A stretch of DNA of 64,000 nt from Apium graveolens. Lineage: Eukaryota; Streptophyta; Magnoliopsida; Apiales; Apiaceae. Position 1 is the stretch's first letter. Every line of letters begins with the position of its first letter. Made by a program: the position numbers and the translations under genes. The DNA lies in the NCBI RefSeq assembly GCF_009905375.1, contig NC_133647.1, positions 82,285,742 to 82,349,741 of the forward strand, given 5' to 3'. Under the pieces are notes generated by a model, which worked only from the letters and a program-made list of their open reading frames with translations, was not told the DNA's origin and did not search any database. Shown here piece by piece: positions 33,708-45,800 of the stretch.

Positions 33708-35789
33708 TGTAATAACCCCAAAAATTTTGGACTTTTTGTAACCCTTATGAATAGTGATTTTGCTGATTATGCTGAATAAGAAAACTTTTCATGCCACACT
33801 ATGTAGGGGTTCTTTTATTGATATTCTGAGATCTTATTAGTACTCTATATGGTATATAAGTATATGTAAAGATCGTCAGAATCCAAATTCGAACACTTTG
33901 ATTTTTCCTGAAAACCCACCAGATACAGAAATAATTGAGTATAAGGTAACATGATTAAAAAGATTTTCATTCAAGGATTATAAGAGAGGATCATAAAAAG
34001 AATATAAAATATTGAGAAAGGTTTAAGAGAACCTAAGTAATGAGATCCCGGGTATGATCCCTCAAACGATAAACGAGAACGAAAGTTAAGCGAACCGTAT
34101 AACAGATAAGCGGTCATTAGCCAAGTAATTAGGGGTTAATCAAAGAGTTTAGTGGGTGATGATGTCATCATACCAATAAGAAGAAAACAAGTGTAAGAAG
34201 ATGACATAAGAAAGATGACATAGGCATGGTGACATAAGCATGAAAATATAAAGGTTAGTTGGTTGATTGTGAGCCATGTAATTTTTACCATGGTAAATTT
34301 AATTAGCAAACAAGAGAAGCAACCAAGCCAAAAGAAATCATAACACAAAAATTGAGAAGTTGACTTTGTTTTTCCACAAGAAGCTCTCGGCCAAAACAAG
34401 AGCAGCAACTTCAAACTACCATATCTCTTTCAATACTCACTCAAATAGTATGTTCTATAGCTCTTTGCAAAGGTATTGAGATGGTCTACAACTCTTGTTC
34501 ACAAGTGTCGTCCAAATAAGCAAGGTAAAACCCTCGTTTTGACAGTTCTTTCAATCTGACTTTTAGAAACTTCAAAACCTAACTTTGTGTTCTTGATTTC
34601 TTTGGAAAGATCAAGCTTGTGGGAGGCTCCCTAAGACTTCCTAGATACTCTAATCACTCCAAGGAAGGTATAACACCTCCAAACCCTAACTTTACTTTGA
34701 GTATTACGATGGTTTTGATGGTTATAGTAAATGAGAAGCATGATGCTTGTGTGTTTAGAGTTTGGATTGGATTTGTAGTGATTTGGATGTTGAAATCTTG
34801 TTTATAGTTAATGAAACTTAAGTATAGCTAGTAGTTTATGTGTGGAGTTGTATAAATTGGAAAATCTTGAGGTTTGGGGACTGATGTAGTAAGGTTTGGA
34901 TGAGGGTTGGTTGTATTGTTGGTTGTGAGTTGAATGGTGGTTGTTTGGAGTAGTTTAAAACTTGGTAATCGCGTAAACATAGCCGTCGTAATGTCCAATT
35001 TCATACAACTGCTTGTTCTTAGTGTTCGGGACAGAGAGCTAACTATTGAATCTGTGACTTTTCCATGTTTAGTTAGATTATGTCGTAAGCTTCGTTTTGA
35101 TATGTGGTTCGCTTGAATCCGATGTACGGTTTAGGAGAAACGACCATTTTAAGTAACAGTGTTTCGCGAACGAACCATTACCCCTCGCCTTACTTTGAAA
35201 CCTTGGTTAAGGCCCTTAAATGACTAATTGGAGTATGAGACAATTATGTAAAGTGGACTAGGCAGTTGGTAGGGTATTCGCGAAAGCGTCGCCTTAAAAT
35301 TCGTAACGGTTAATTTATTAAAAATGGTGGAGCCGAGGGTACTCGAACGACTTATGAGATTTGTTAAGCGTAAAAATGACCATAAGCAAACGTTAGGGTT
35401 CAATTGGTTAAAGTCTAGTTTCTTAAGCAACCGTGGTTTAATTCTGGCTTATGTTGTTGTTCATAGGTTACCGGATCCACTCTAAGCTTAAGTCTACCCC
35501 AGAGCACTCAGGCAAGTTTTCTACCCGTTATACTGTTGTTGTGATGTATATATGTATATGCATTATCTTGTGATAGATGCATGATGGTTATTAGCAAATC
35601 TTACGATATATTGGAGCATGCTGATATGGTTTATATGCATGCCTGTTTCGTAATCTTGATATCTAATTGTTGATTCAAATGCTTATAAGTTGCATAATAC
35701 CTATGCTAGAGATAAGCAGTAGTTGCGTATACCCTTGGTATAGGGGACCCAAAGGTGAACATTTTCTAAACCGGGAGATGATGTTCCCG

Positions 35790-35791
35790 AG

Positions 35792-35842
<51 letters not shown>
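35790..35842 (+). repeat. AT dinucleotide microsatellite, solo LTR
   Basis: A TA run of about 50 bp with one TTT interruption. Equivalent runs of other lengths lie in the Gypsy-B LTRs (about 17870-17910, 27530-27565). Confidence 0.85.
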
Positions 35843-35843
<1 letters not shown>

Positions 35844-35895
35844 GTAAATAGTTTTCAAAACTATTAATCGAATAAGGTTTATTCGATAACTTTAT

Positions 35896-36065
35896 TTTAC
35901 TTAATGAATATTATTTTGAATATTCATTCGAGGACTTATGACTCCGCTTATTTTATTTAATGAATATTATTTTGAATATTCATTCGAGGACTTATGACTC
36001 CGCTTATTTTATTTAATTAATATTATTTTGAATATTCATTCGAGGACTTATGACTCCGCTTATTT
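35896..36065 (+). repeat. 56-bp tandem repeat with AATGAATATT palindromes in the solo LTR
   Basis: Three units of about 56 bp each read AATGAATATT-ATTTTG-AATATTCATT (a perfect 10-bp inverted repeat; the third left arm has one change), then CGAGGACTTATGACTCCGC. The Gypsy-B LTRs have looser units at the equivalent place (17670-17830, 27320-27480). Confidence 0.85.
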
Positions 36066-36843
36066 TATTAAATAATATTCTTTATTTTATTAAAGAATAA
36101 TCTTTTGATAATCAAACTTATTTTTGATTATTCAAATAAAGAACGTACTTTCGTATAAGTATATCTTTGGTTATTTATTATTCATTTCCAGTATAAGTTT
36201 TAGAACTTCTACTTCAATTATTTTATAAAGATTATCCTTTATGGGAATATTATTTAAATTATAATATTTAGATATTTTCTAATATATCGGGACTGATTTA
36301 TTTCATTAAATCAACATTACTCCAAACATTCTTAAAAATGTTTTCAAGTCTTCAAAATGATTTTTAAAAGTTAGAGCGGATCCCAAAACTCATTTTTATA
36401 TTTAAGATCTTCCTTTCGAAGGGGATTTAAATACTCGCTCAAAATCTGAGGGATCCGGCTCAGTGGTGTATTTTACATTCGCAACAAGGTTGATGTTTTG
36501 AGAAAACATCTTGATTACTTGCCCATCATTCGGGAAGTAAGTTCATCTATTGAGTCGGCATAAGCAAGATGGGCTCAGTGGGCGTCCATGAAAGTGTAAG
36601 TGGCTCAGTGGGAGTCCATCAATGCGTAAGTGGCTGAGTGGTAGTCCAACATAAGTCCTAATATGGCCAGGGTGATGATCAGTGGGGAATTCGTCCATCT
36701 ACTAGTAGAAAAGGTTACTTATTGGTATCTTTGCCTGATCAGCAAGATATCAGGTTTATGCCAAGGTTTTCTCCTTTCCAAATTCATTGGATATTGCAAC
36801 TCTGTTTATAATTTTCATAACAAAGGTTTTCAAGGAGTGTATG

Positions 36844-36845
<2 letters not shown>

Positions 36846-36886
<41 letters not shown>
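36846..36886 (+). repeat. Second AT microsatellite, solo LTR
   Basis: About 40 bp of TA repeat. The overlapping frames 36663-36929 and 36787-36993 are repeat artefacts. Confidence 0.85.
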
Positions 36887-36887
<1 letters not shown>

Positions 36888-37838
36888 GGACTTAAGGAAG
36901 TATCTCGTAACTTCATTTCTTTCAAATGATATTTCAAAGATTGAATCTATTCAAGTCTTATCTTGTAGTCTCATTAGTGTGATGAACTTTTGAAACTAAT
37001 TATAACTTGAATGGTGGTAGTTCAAGCAGTATTCGGAAAAGATATAAGTATATTGGAGTATCTTGTAACTTCATCTTTTCAACTTATATCTAGTTAATGA
37101 TTATCTTACGAATAACAAAGGTTTTCAGAAAAACGTTGAGAAGAGGTTAGATATATGAGATCACCTTGCAACGATATTTTTATACAATTATAAACTGGAA
37201 CTCTGTGTATATTATACATGTCAGAGGATTTCAAGGATTGTGAAAAGTATATAGGTATATATATACTGAATATTTTGTGACTTTGTCGCATTAAGATATC
37301 AAACTTGGTTCAATTCTTCTTGACCAAGACTTTCATGAGTACTATGAGAATGCTCATATATTGTAAATTATTATACATATTATTTCGGTGGGCTTGTTGC
37401 TCACCCTTACTTTCTTCTTTCATCACACAACAACAAATAGACAAGATGAATAGGACCAAGCTCCCAATTCGTGAGCGGATAGGAAATGTTCCGCAGTTTC
37501 CTGTAGGTGTGATGCCGTTGTGGCTGAGGTAGGAACTACCAATAGGTTAGGCTTTCAACTTTTGATGTACAGGACTTATGTATATTATGAATTGTAATAA
37601 TGGCAAGGAATATGTAAATTATTCAGAAACCCTCTTTAAGGTGTAATGGTTTATAATTGTAGAATAAAATGACTGTGTTATTTTTGGTATTCATCTCTGA
37701 GACTATAACTTGTGGTGTGTGTGTTTATTGTGGGGTCACAGTACGGAGTAGTTGATTGTTTATTAAGATTGGGTGTTATTAAGGGAAATGGAACTCGTGA
37801 CAACCCGGATCCCCGACCCCGGATTTGGGGGTGTTACA

Positions 37839-39038
37839 CCACTAATCTAGCACATTTATCTAAAGTTGAGTGTAATGATGCTATAAAAGACATATCTACT
37901 AAATTATACCATCTGCGTGTTACACTCAAGTCTCTTACTAAAGAAAACACCAAACTTAAAGAGAATAATTTGTTTTTAAGTGAAAGAAACAATGTGCTAC
38001 ATACTCAATTTATTGAGTTTGATAAATTAAAGATAGAATGCAGGACTGCTAAAGATGAAATAACTGAATCCTTAAAGAAAGAGGAGATTTTAAGAAAGCA
38101 GCTTGAACGAGAACAACAAGTAATTAAGGCATGGAAATCATCTAGAGATGTCCATGCTCAGATTACTAAAGTTCAAGGTATAAAATCTTTCTGTGATGAA
38201 GCCTGGAAAGAGAGCAAGGAGAAACTAGATTCTAATTTGGTGGAAGGACTTTGAACAGATGTAGAGTCAACTGATGATGAATGTTATCCGTCGAAAGACC
38301 AAAAGGACTATCCGTCGAAAGACAAGGAATCACATCCATTGACTGAAAAAAAGCCAGTTAGCAAAGCTAAGCTAGCTAAATTAAATGAAAAATATGGAAC
38401 AGTTTCTAAGAATTTTTTCCAGGAGAAACAAGTCAAGTGAAACAGAACAAGAGAGTCAATGTAGGGCATCTGTCTATTAAGAAATTAAATGACAGATTGG
38501 AGAAAATTGAAGCGAAAGCAGAGTCTAAAAGGAAAACAATAGAAACAGGAAAGTAGGAATTAACAAACATAATAACTACACACCTGATAAATATGAATAA
38601 AGAAAAATTTGTGTTAAGTGTGGTAGTGTTAATCATTTGTCTGTTAATTGCAAACTTACCATGCATGCTTCCATGTCTGCACCTCCTTCATTTCCCAGGA
38701 TGCCTACAATGCTTGTGAATGTTATGCCTGCACATAATTTGAATGCACAGTTTGCTAATATGCCATATGCACAAAATCCTTACTATGCTGCATTTAGTAT
38801 GCCACAAATGCCATTTAGCATGCCTTACTGGAGTTACATATTTGCACAAAATATGCCTTTCCATGTTAATCAGCCTGTGCATGATAATTCTGCAATGATG
38901 AATAGTTTTAAGGGTTTTATTCATTTGGCTAAGGATGGATCTCAAATGCTCAAGTCAAATGAAGACAAGACTAAGAAACCTAAGAAAAAGGCTAACAAAA
39001 CAGGATCCAAGGAAACTTGAGTACCAAAATCAACTTGA
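37839..39038 (+). pseudogene. gag: Copia-2 gag, C-terminal part
   Basis: Gag resumes after the second CCACT with TTNLAHLSKVECNDAIKDIS. A long charged region of coiled-coil type follows (ENTKLKENNLFLSERNN, EILRKQLEREQQVIKAWKSS), matching the Copia-3 gag. A TGA at 38252-38254 breaks it, followed by two ATCCGTCGAAAG motifs at 38287 and 38311. Knuckle 2, CVKCGSVNHLSVNC, is at 38610-38651, then a Met/Pro/Asn-rich stretch and a Lys-rich tail (KKPKKKANKTG). An extra TGA at 39018-39020 replaces a Trp seen in Copia-3. The family's own gag stop is TGA at 39036-39038. Confidence 0.86.
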
Positions 39039-39058
39039 TTTGATTTTTCTGTGTGTAG

Positions 39059-39500
39059 GGAAACAAAAAGAATCTTTGGTATTTGGATAGTGGGTGCTCA
39101 AGGCACATGACTGGATATTCTACCCTGCTCACTAAGTTCAAGGAGAGAGTTGGCCCAAGTATCACTTTTGGAGATGACAGCAAGGGTTATACTGTGGGAT
39201 ATGTCTTGATTTCAAAGGACAATGTCATCATTGAGGATATCAGCTAGCTTTGTGATAAGGGCAACTCAGTCACTTTCAATTCTAAATCCCGTGTTATGAC
39301 AAACAAGAAAAGCAACAAAGTGGTTCTCACATGAGTGAGAAAAGGAAATGTGTACTTAGCTGATTTCAACTCATCAAATATAGATCTGTCACTTGTCTAT
39401 TTAGCAATGCCAGTCAAGATGAAAGTTGGCTATGGCACAAGAAGCTGTCCCACCTTAACTTCAAGACTATGAATGAGCTGGTCAGGAAAGACTTGGTAAG
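39059..39500 (+). pseudogene. Copia-2 protease and pre-integrase region
   Basis: The pol frame opens right after TAG at 39056-39058 with GNKKNLWYLDSGCSRHMTG. LDSG at 39083-39094 is the aspartic protease active site. It continues through TKFKERVGPSITFGDDSKGY and NDNVIIED-like text. A deletion of about 20 codons relative to Copia-3 removes the GFKHNLLSI block near 39242, where a stop appears. The pre-integrase segment (HKKLSHLNFKTM-like, about 39435-39480) is in shifted frames. Protease would process Gag-Pol in particles; not functional here. Confidence 0.82.
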
Positions 39501-39579
39501 AGGAATTCCTCAAGTAGAGTTCTCAAAGGATGGATTGTGTGATGCCTATCAGAAAGGAAAGTGAATCAAGGCATCATTC

Positions 39580-40330
39580 AGAAAGAAGTTTGATTCAACA
39601 ATTGAAGAACATTTGCAATTATTGCACATGGATTTGTTTGGACCAGTCAATATGTTGTCCATATCAAAGAAAAGATACTGCCTAGTAATTATGGATGATT
39701 TCTCAAAGTTCTCTTGGACACATTTTTTAAACTCCAAAGATGAAGCTAGTGAAATCATCATCAATCACATAAGACAAGTTAACAATCATCCTGATTTTAA
39801 AGTAAGAAGAATCAGGAGTGACAATTAAACTGAGTTCTGTGATAAGATTATTTTGTGAAGAGAATGGGATCATGCATGAGTTTTTTGCAGCTATAACTCC
39901 ACAAAATAATGGAGTGGTGGAAAGAAAAAACATGTCTCTTATTGAAGCTACAAACACTGCTGGAAGAATCAAAGTTACCAATATATTTTTGGGCAGAAGC
40001 TGTAAACACTGCATGCTACACTCTAAACAATTCTTTGGTCAATTAAGCTAAATGCATGACACCCTACCAATTGTTCAAGAATAGGAAGCCAACACTAAAT
40101 TTTCTTCATGTATTTGGTTGTAAATGTTATATCTTAAGGAATCATATTGATCAACGTGGAAAGTTTGATGCCAAAGAAGATGAAGGAATTTTTGTTGGAT
40201 ATGCTGTTGGAAAAGCATATAGAGTCTACAATCTTAGAACCAACATTGTAATGGAATCTGTACATATTGTGTTTGATGATAAAAAGATTGAAGGACTGCA
40301 ATATGGAAATTTCCAAGAAAGCCTCAAATT
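39580..40330 (+). pseudogene. Copia-2 integrase
   Basis: LLHMDLFGP gives the first catalytic Asp (39631-39633), RSDN the second (39820-39822) and NGVVERKN the Glu (39920-39922). A TAA at 39826 directly after RSDN and frameshifts near 39830 and 39985 break the frame. From 40056 a long open frame carries the C-terminal block TPYQLFKNRKPTLNFLHVFG, GKFDAKEDEGIFVGY and SVHIVFDD. Damage relative to the open Copia-3 frame is modest. Confidence 0.87.
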
Positions 40331-40780
40331 TGAAAATGTTGAGATGATTTGTGAAGACAGTGATGATGAAAGTGATAAAGAACCAATATCCAAGGACAAT
40401 GCAGAAAGGTCTACAACTAATGAAGCACATAATTTAACATCCGTCGAAAGACCAAGTACATCATCCGTCGAAAGACAATCTGCATCATCCATCGACAGGC
40501 AAAGAGAAACACCCGTTGATCCATCAATAAGAATTAAAAGCCAAGTTAGATTACAATCAGAAAGAACTCAAATTTTAAGTCAAAGATCCATAAACTCAGG
40601 GGGAGTTTCTGATCATCAAAACTCTGTCAATCATCAAGACAACAATGAGGCCTCTTCATCTAGAGCTAATCTACCTCAACAGAGAAAATGGACTAGTGAT
40701 CACCCATTAGAACTGATCATTGGTGATGTGTCCTCAAGAGTACAAACAAGGAAAATAACTCAAGAGGAATGTCTATATAG
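40331..40780 (+). pseudogene. Copia-2 integrase-RT linker with ATCCGTCGA motifs
   Basis: Open in the 40056-40955 frame. It is acidic (EDSDDESDKE), then Ser/Thr/Gln-rich. The motif CATCCGTCGAAAG occurs at about 40439 and 40463, with variants at 40487 and 40510, here translated as SVER/SSVER repeats. Copia-3 has four or five such motifs at 54745-54851. Linkers like this are poorly constrained in copia polyproteins. Confidence 0.75.
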
Positions 40781-41640
40781 CAGCTTTTTATCTCAGGAAG
40801 AACCTAAAAAGGTAGAAGAAGCTATGTTGGATCCTGATTGGGTTTTAGCTATGAAAGAGGAGCTAAACCAATTTGAAAGGAATAAAGTATGGAAGCTGGT
40901 ACCCAAACCTAAAGGAAAGAATCCTATTGACACAAAGTGGGTGAAAATGACATAGTTGTCAGGAACAAAGCTAGATTGGTTGCTAAGGGCTACTGTCAAC
41001 AAGAAGGAATAGATTTTGATGAAACTTTTGCTTCTGTTGAAAGACTTAAAGCCATCAGAATTTTCTTAGCCTATGCAGCCCATGCCAATTTCAAAGTCTA
41101 TCAAATGGATGTCAAAAGTGCCTTTCTGAATGGAGATTTGGAGGAGGAAGTCTATGTCAGTCAGCCTCCTGGTTTTGAAGACCCAAATTTTCCAGAATAT
41201 GTCTACTATCTTTTGAAAGCACTTTATGGATTGAAGCAAGCACCTAGAGCCTGGTATGATACATTGTCAAAGTTTCTCTTAGAAAATCACCACACTAGAG
41301 GTACTGTTCACAAAACCTTATTCTTTAGAAATGTTAATGGCTCTAGAATACTTGCTTAAATTTATGTAGATGATATTATATTTTGCTTTACAGATGAAAA
41401 ACTTTGCAAAAAGTTTGCCAAATTGATGCAAAGTAAATATGAAATGAGCATGATGGGAGAACTAACTTACTTTCTTGGTTTACAAGTTAAGCAAGTTAGT
41501 AATGGAATATTCATTAGTCGAACCAAATACATTTATGATCTTTTAAAGAAGTTTGATCTAATGGATTGCACATCTGCAAAAACTCCCATGACCACTTCAA
41601 CTAAACTTGAATTAAACACTATTGAAAAGTCTGTGGATAT
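40780..41640 (+). pseudogene. Copia-2 reverse transcriptase
   Basis: DPDWVLAMKEELNQFERNKVW begins the RT. At about 40943 a loss of some 20 bp removes the FRNKMDAN-like segment and shifts frame. The frame 40937-41359 holds [26 protein letters not shown] and [22 protein letters not shown] at 41357-41359 precedes the catalytic YVDD (41363-41374). RT continues with MGELTYFLGLQVKQV in the same frame. It copies element RNA into DNA; disabled here by one deletion and one stop. Confidence 0.9.
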
Positions 41641-42307
41641 TTCAAGCTATAGGGGCATGGTTGGTTCACTTTTGTATTTAACAGCTAGTAGGCCAGATAT
41701 AATGTTTGCTACTTGTCTTTGTGCTAGATTTCAGGCTGATCCTAGAGAATATCATTTAATAGGTATAAAGAGAATTTTCAGATATCTCAAGGGAACACCA
41801 AAACTTGGCATTTGGTACCCTAGAGATTCTCGCTTTGATCTAACTTGTTATTCAGATGCAGATTATACAGGTTGTACAATTGAAAGAAAAAGTACAACAG
41901 GAACCTGTCAATTTCTAGGAAACAAGCTAGTATCCTGGTTCAGTAAAAAGCAAAATTCAGTTTCTACTTCTATAGCTGAAGCTGAATATATTGCTCCTGG
42001 TAGTTGCTGTGCACAGATTTTATGGATGAAAAATCAACTGTTGGACTATGGTCTACAAGTGAATAAGATTCCTATTTTCTTTGATAACACAAGTGTTATT
42101 GCCATCACTGAGAATCCAATACAACATTCAAGTACCAAGCACATTGACATCAATTACCACTTCATTAGAAAGCATGTTATGAATGGTATTGTGGAACTTT
42201 ATTTTGTTCCAAGTGGAAAACAACTTGCAGACATCTTTACCAAGCCACTTGATGAATCCACCTTCACTAGGTTGGTAAGTGAGCTAGGGATGCTTAATTA
42301 CTCTTAA
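41641..42307 (+). pseudogene. Copia-2 RNase H domain (open, end of pol)
   Basis: This is the C-terminal half of an open frame from 41423. It holds RGMVGSLLYLTASRPDI, IKRIFRYLKGTPKLGIWYP, then SDADYTG (catalytic Asp, about 41855), AEAEYIA (Glu), FDNTS (Asp), KHIDINYHFIR and the polyprotein end LADIFTKPLDE...LGMLNYS with TAA at 42305-42307. RNase H removes the RNA strand during reverse transcription. The domain itself has no break. Confidence 0.9.
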
Positions 42308-42808
42308 TATATTTTGATGTCTAAGTAATTTGTAATGTAACCAGAGTAAAAGTTGATATTTCCTCTCAGATAAAACTTTGTCTAAGTTAGAATTTATATG
42401 TTGACAGATAATCATTATCCTTTGAAAATGAATATCTGTTGGAGTATAACATCCGTCGAAGTGTCAACTCTTACTCTGGGTACTTTTACCATTATCCGTC
42501 GAATTATACTCAATCTTAGCCGTTCATTTTGAGAATTATCCGTCAAATTTACTTATAGCCTGTATGTATATTTCAATGAATAATCTTAGAATTTTGACAG
42601 TTTTTTGTATTTTTAAAAACGGCTATTTTGGGATAATTTGATTGGTTACTTTATTTCACTTTTTAATTTTTGACAGTTTATTTCTGAGATAGTATAAAAG
42701 TTAATTTCATTTTTACTCTTTTCTTTTATCATTCTTATAACAATTTCTCTAACTTTCTTCTTCTCCAAAGCAAATACTTTCTTTCTACAACTAATCTCAA
42801 TCACAAAA
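42308..42808 (+). other. Spacer between pol and the extra ORF, with a possible internal promoter
   Basis: About 500 bp of AT-rich DNA without a gene. Three ATCCGTC motifs lie at about 42450, 42495 and 42538. GTATAAAAG at 42692 is followed by a U/C-rich leader and then the ATG at 42809, an arrangement like a promoter and 5' UTR. Copia-3 has ATACATGAAAG at the matching place, so the TATA word is not conserved. Confidence 0.5.
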
Positions 42809-45800
42809 ATGGCACCCGTAGTCAAAATTATGTCCTAAACTGGGTTCGTCTATGAAAAGAACAACTTTGTGGCTCTGGTGAACAAGAAAATTCCAGCACC
42901 TGAAGATTATCACAAGATGATGGACTTCATAAAGAACTGCAAATTGAGTTATACTATGCTTGAGTCCCCAACCATCTACTGTGAAGTTGTCGAGGAAATT
43001 TGGACTACAGATGTGTTCAACTCAAAGGAAAAAACTATTACCTTCACTCTCAAAGGTAATGAACACTGTGTTAACTGTGATGCCATTGAAAAATGCTTTA
43101 AATTTCCGGAAAATAACACACTTGCTCCACACACTGATACTGATGTGAGTAACATGCTTGTTTCTATGGGCTATGCTCTTGATGCCACTAAATTAGGTGA
43201 TGTTAGGAGATTAGATCTTAGAAAAGAATGGAGTTTTATGTGTGATTCATTTATTAAGGTATTTTCTGGCAAAATTAGCAATTTTGTTGCAATATCTTAC
43301 TCACTTGTATACATGCTCTATATGCTTCTTAGTGATAAGTAATTCAATTTTAGAAATTCTGTTATCTATGAGATATGGAGTAAGTTAGGAGTTATCAAGA
43401 AGTGGTCTAAGAATATCTATTATGCTAGATTTTTCATGATTCTAGTTAAATTTGTTTCTGAAAATCTCTCAATTGAGAACCCAACAAACAAGTTAGCTTG
43501 TTGGGTCCAAGAGAGAAGAATTATTGCTGACTTGAACAGGGCAAATCATCACAAGGATGTTACTCTTGTGTACATGCCAATCATGGAGCTACCTCAGGTA
43601 AGTGAGGTAAATATTTCTGTCTCTACCACTTCTCAACCTATCACTTCTTTGCAATCAACTATGGAAATGGCATCTGTGATAGTGACCAAACAGATGCCTA
43701 CCCAAGCCACAAAACCAAAAATTTCTAAATCCAAATCAAAGAAAGCCCCCTCTAGTTTCTCTCAACAAAAACTAGTTATAAGTAAAATCCACCAAAAGCC
43801 AAGAGGGGAGTGTGAAGGGAAGTGAAACTGGTGAGGGACAGGGTGAACATCAAAGAAGCCCTAAGAATAAGGATGGAGAGGTGAGTGAATCCCAACCAAG
43901 CCACACTGCAGTTTCCCAATAAACTGCAATAGTTAATAAGGAACTTAGCTCATTGCTAGTTGCATCCTCCCAAAAGGATGTAACTATTGAACAAAGCTCT
44001 CAACCAAGAGCACATGCCAAAAGGGTTATGGACACAAGCTCACCCCAAACTTATGCCAGAAAGAACAAATCCAAAATAATTGGGGATACACAGGGTGCAC
44101 ACACTGTGTCTACTACAGTCAAAGACTCTATACATGCACCTTCTCAGAGTCAGGTTGATGTGGCTCCAATAAATGTGGAATCACAGCCAAAATCTTTAAC
44201 AATAGAAGCACCTAACACACCAAACTCACCCACACATTCTCTGGATGTTGATATGATTCATACATCAATTCCTGATTCTCCATCTTTAACTCTCATGGAG
44301 GAGCCAAAAATCCAAGCAAGTGAGCATCATCTTTTAGATGATTTGTTGGCTCACTTGCAATTTCTTTCTGAGTCTACTGAAAAATCTGTGCAAAATCTCA
44401 AATCAATCACCACAGATTCTACAGTAGTTTCTACTCCAAACTCTATTATTTCTACTATCTTAACGGATATTGTTCATCCGTCGACTAGTGATTGTATCTC
44501 GACGGATGTGCTTAACAGCAGTCATCCGTTGACACTTTCAATTACTACTTCGACGGATGTTTCTCATCCGTTGAACATCACTGCACAACTTCAAATATCA
44601 ACAAATGTTATAAGTGCAGATGATCTAGTGGTTGTACAGTCACTCTTAGGATTGAGGGAAGGGAGTGAACAGAGTGAGAGGCTGACTTGCTCTCAGGAAA
44701 AAAGAGAGGAAATGAGTGAAACTATGCAAGCTATTTCTTCCAGCTTGACAAAAGTTAGTGAGTGGAGTCCCACCTTAGTAGGTGACGGTGAGGGTGTGAG
44801 GGTGGGAAGCAAATGGGAGCCCTTGATGCAAGAAAAGAGATAACATGAGAGAAAAGCAGGTACATGAGAGATAAGGGTGGAAACCATTGCTAGTGAGTCA
44901 ATGAATGTTAGTGATGCAGAAAAAGAGAAATTGTTTTAGCAAGAATATCAAGATGTGATAGATTCTATCTCTTTGGATGCTGAGACATTTACTCATCATG
45001 TTCCAACATATCAAATTCTGGCTGGACAGGGCAATGAGGAGGCTGAGAAGCTACTCAATTTGGTGCACACTACTGCCTCTATGCAAAGAGCTAAAGATGC
45101 CATCACAGCCATGCCACCCACAGTCGGTGATGATGTTAATTATGGAACTGGTGGTACTGAGGATTTTTTTGGGGATGAAGATGATGATGAAGAAGAATTC
45201 ATGGATATAGGGGAAAAGCAGGCCCTAGCTCAAGATCAAGCATGCCATCTTGGGTGTTTTCCAAAACATGTGACGAGCACCATTTTAAATTCACTCTTTC
45301 TCACATCATTCAGTAAACTCAGACAACCCTTCAAACTACTACAAATGCCAACACCAAGAGCCCTCTACAAGCACATCTGTACTCTCTTCAACTTCATCAA
45401 ATTTAATCTCACAAACAAAATCAGGATGTCACTAAACTGAAAACTTAAATTGATCAAATCAAGAAGGATGTCATTGAGAGGTTGGATGCTAAGTTTCCTA
45501 ACACAATCATGTTGGACATAAACAGACAACTAAGAAATTTTTTTTATCTTGCCAGCAAGGTGGATTCCTTAGACAAAAGGCTCAAAACCCTGGAAACTTC
45601 AATTACTGAAATCCATCTTCATCAAGCCCAACAAACTCTGCTACTTCAGACACTAGAGGTTACACAGACCTCAACCTCCACTCAACTTGATGCTAACAAA
45701 AAGGGGGAGAAAGATATTATTCCATTTAGCCAGGGGTCAATAAGTGAGGCGGAGCAAGTGCTAAATATTCAAGTGAGCAAAGTGATTATTCCAGCAGTTA

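Larger units (their letters stand above)
33708..37838 (+). mobile_element. Solo LTR of the Gypsy-B family, TSD CCACT
   Basis: The 4,131-bp sequence starts TGTAATAACCCC and ends GGGGGTGTTACA, with CCACT at 33703-33707 and 37839-37843. It aligns over its length with the Gypsy-B LTRs in reverse orientation but is more diverged. It has no interior, so it is an element reduced to one LTR by LTR-LTR recombination. It splits Copia-2 gag. The open frame 37712-38254 runs across the LTR end into gag and is not a gene. Confidence 0.95.

Noticed and set aside
35790..36886. AT microsatellites as replication or matrix attachment sites
   Set aside because: Simple TA runs vary in length among LTR copies and carry no further specific signal.
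37712..38254. 180-codon frame that looks like a fusion protein
   Set aside because: It crosses the solo LTR border at 37838; the first third is LTR, the rest is gag.
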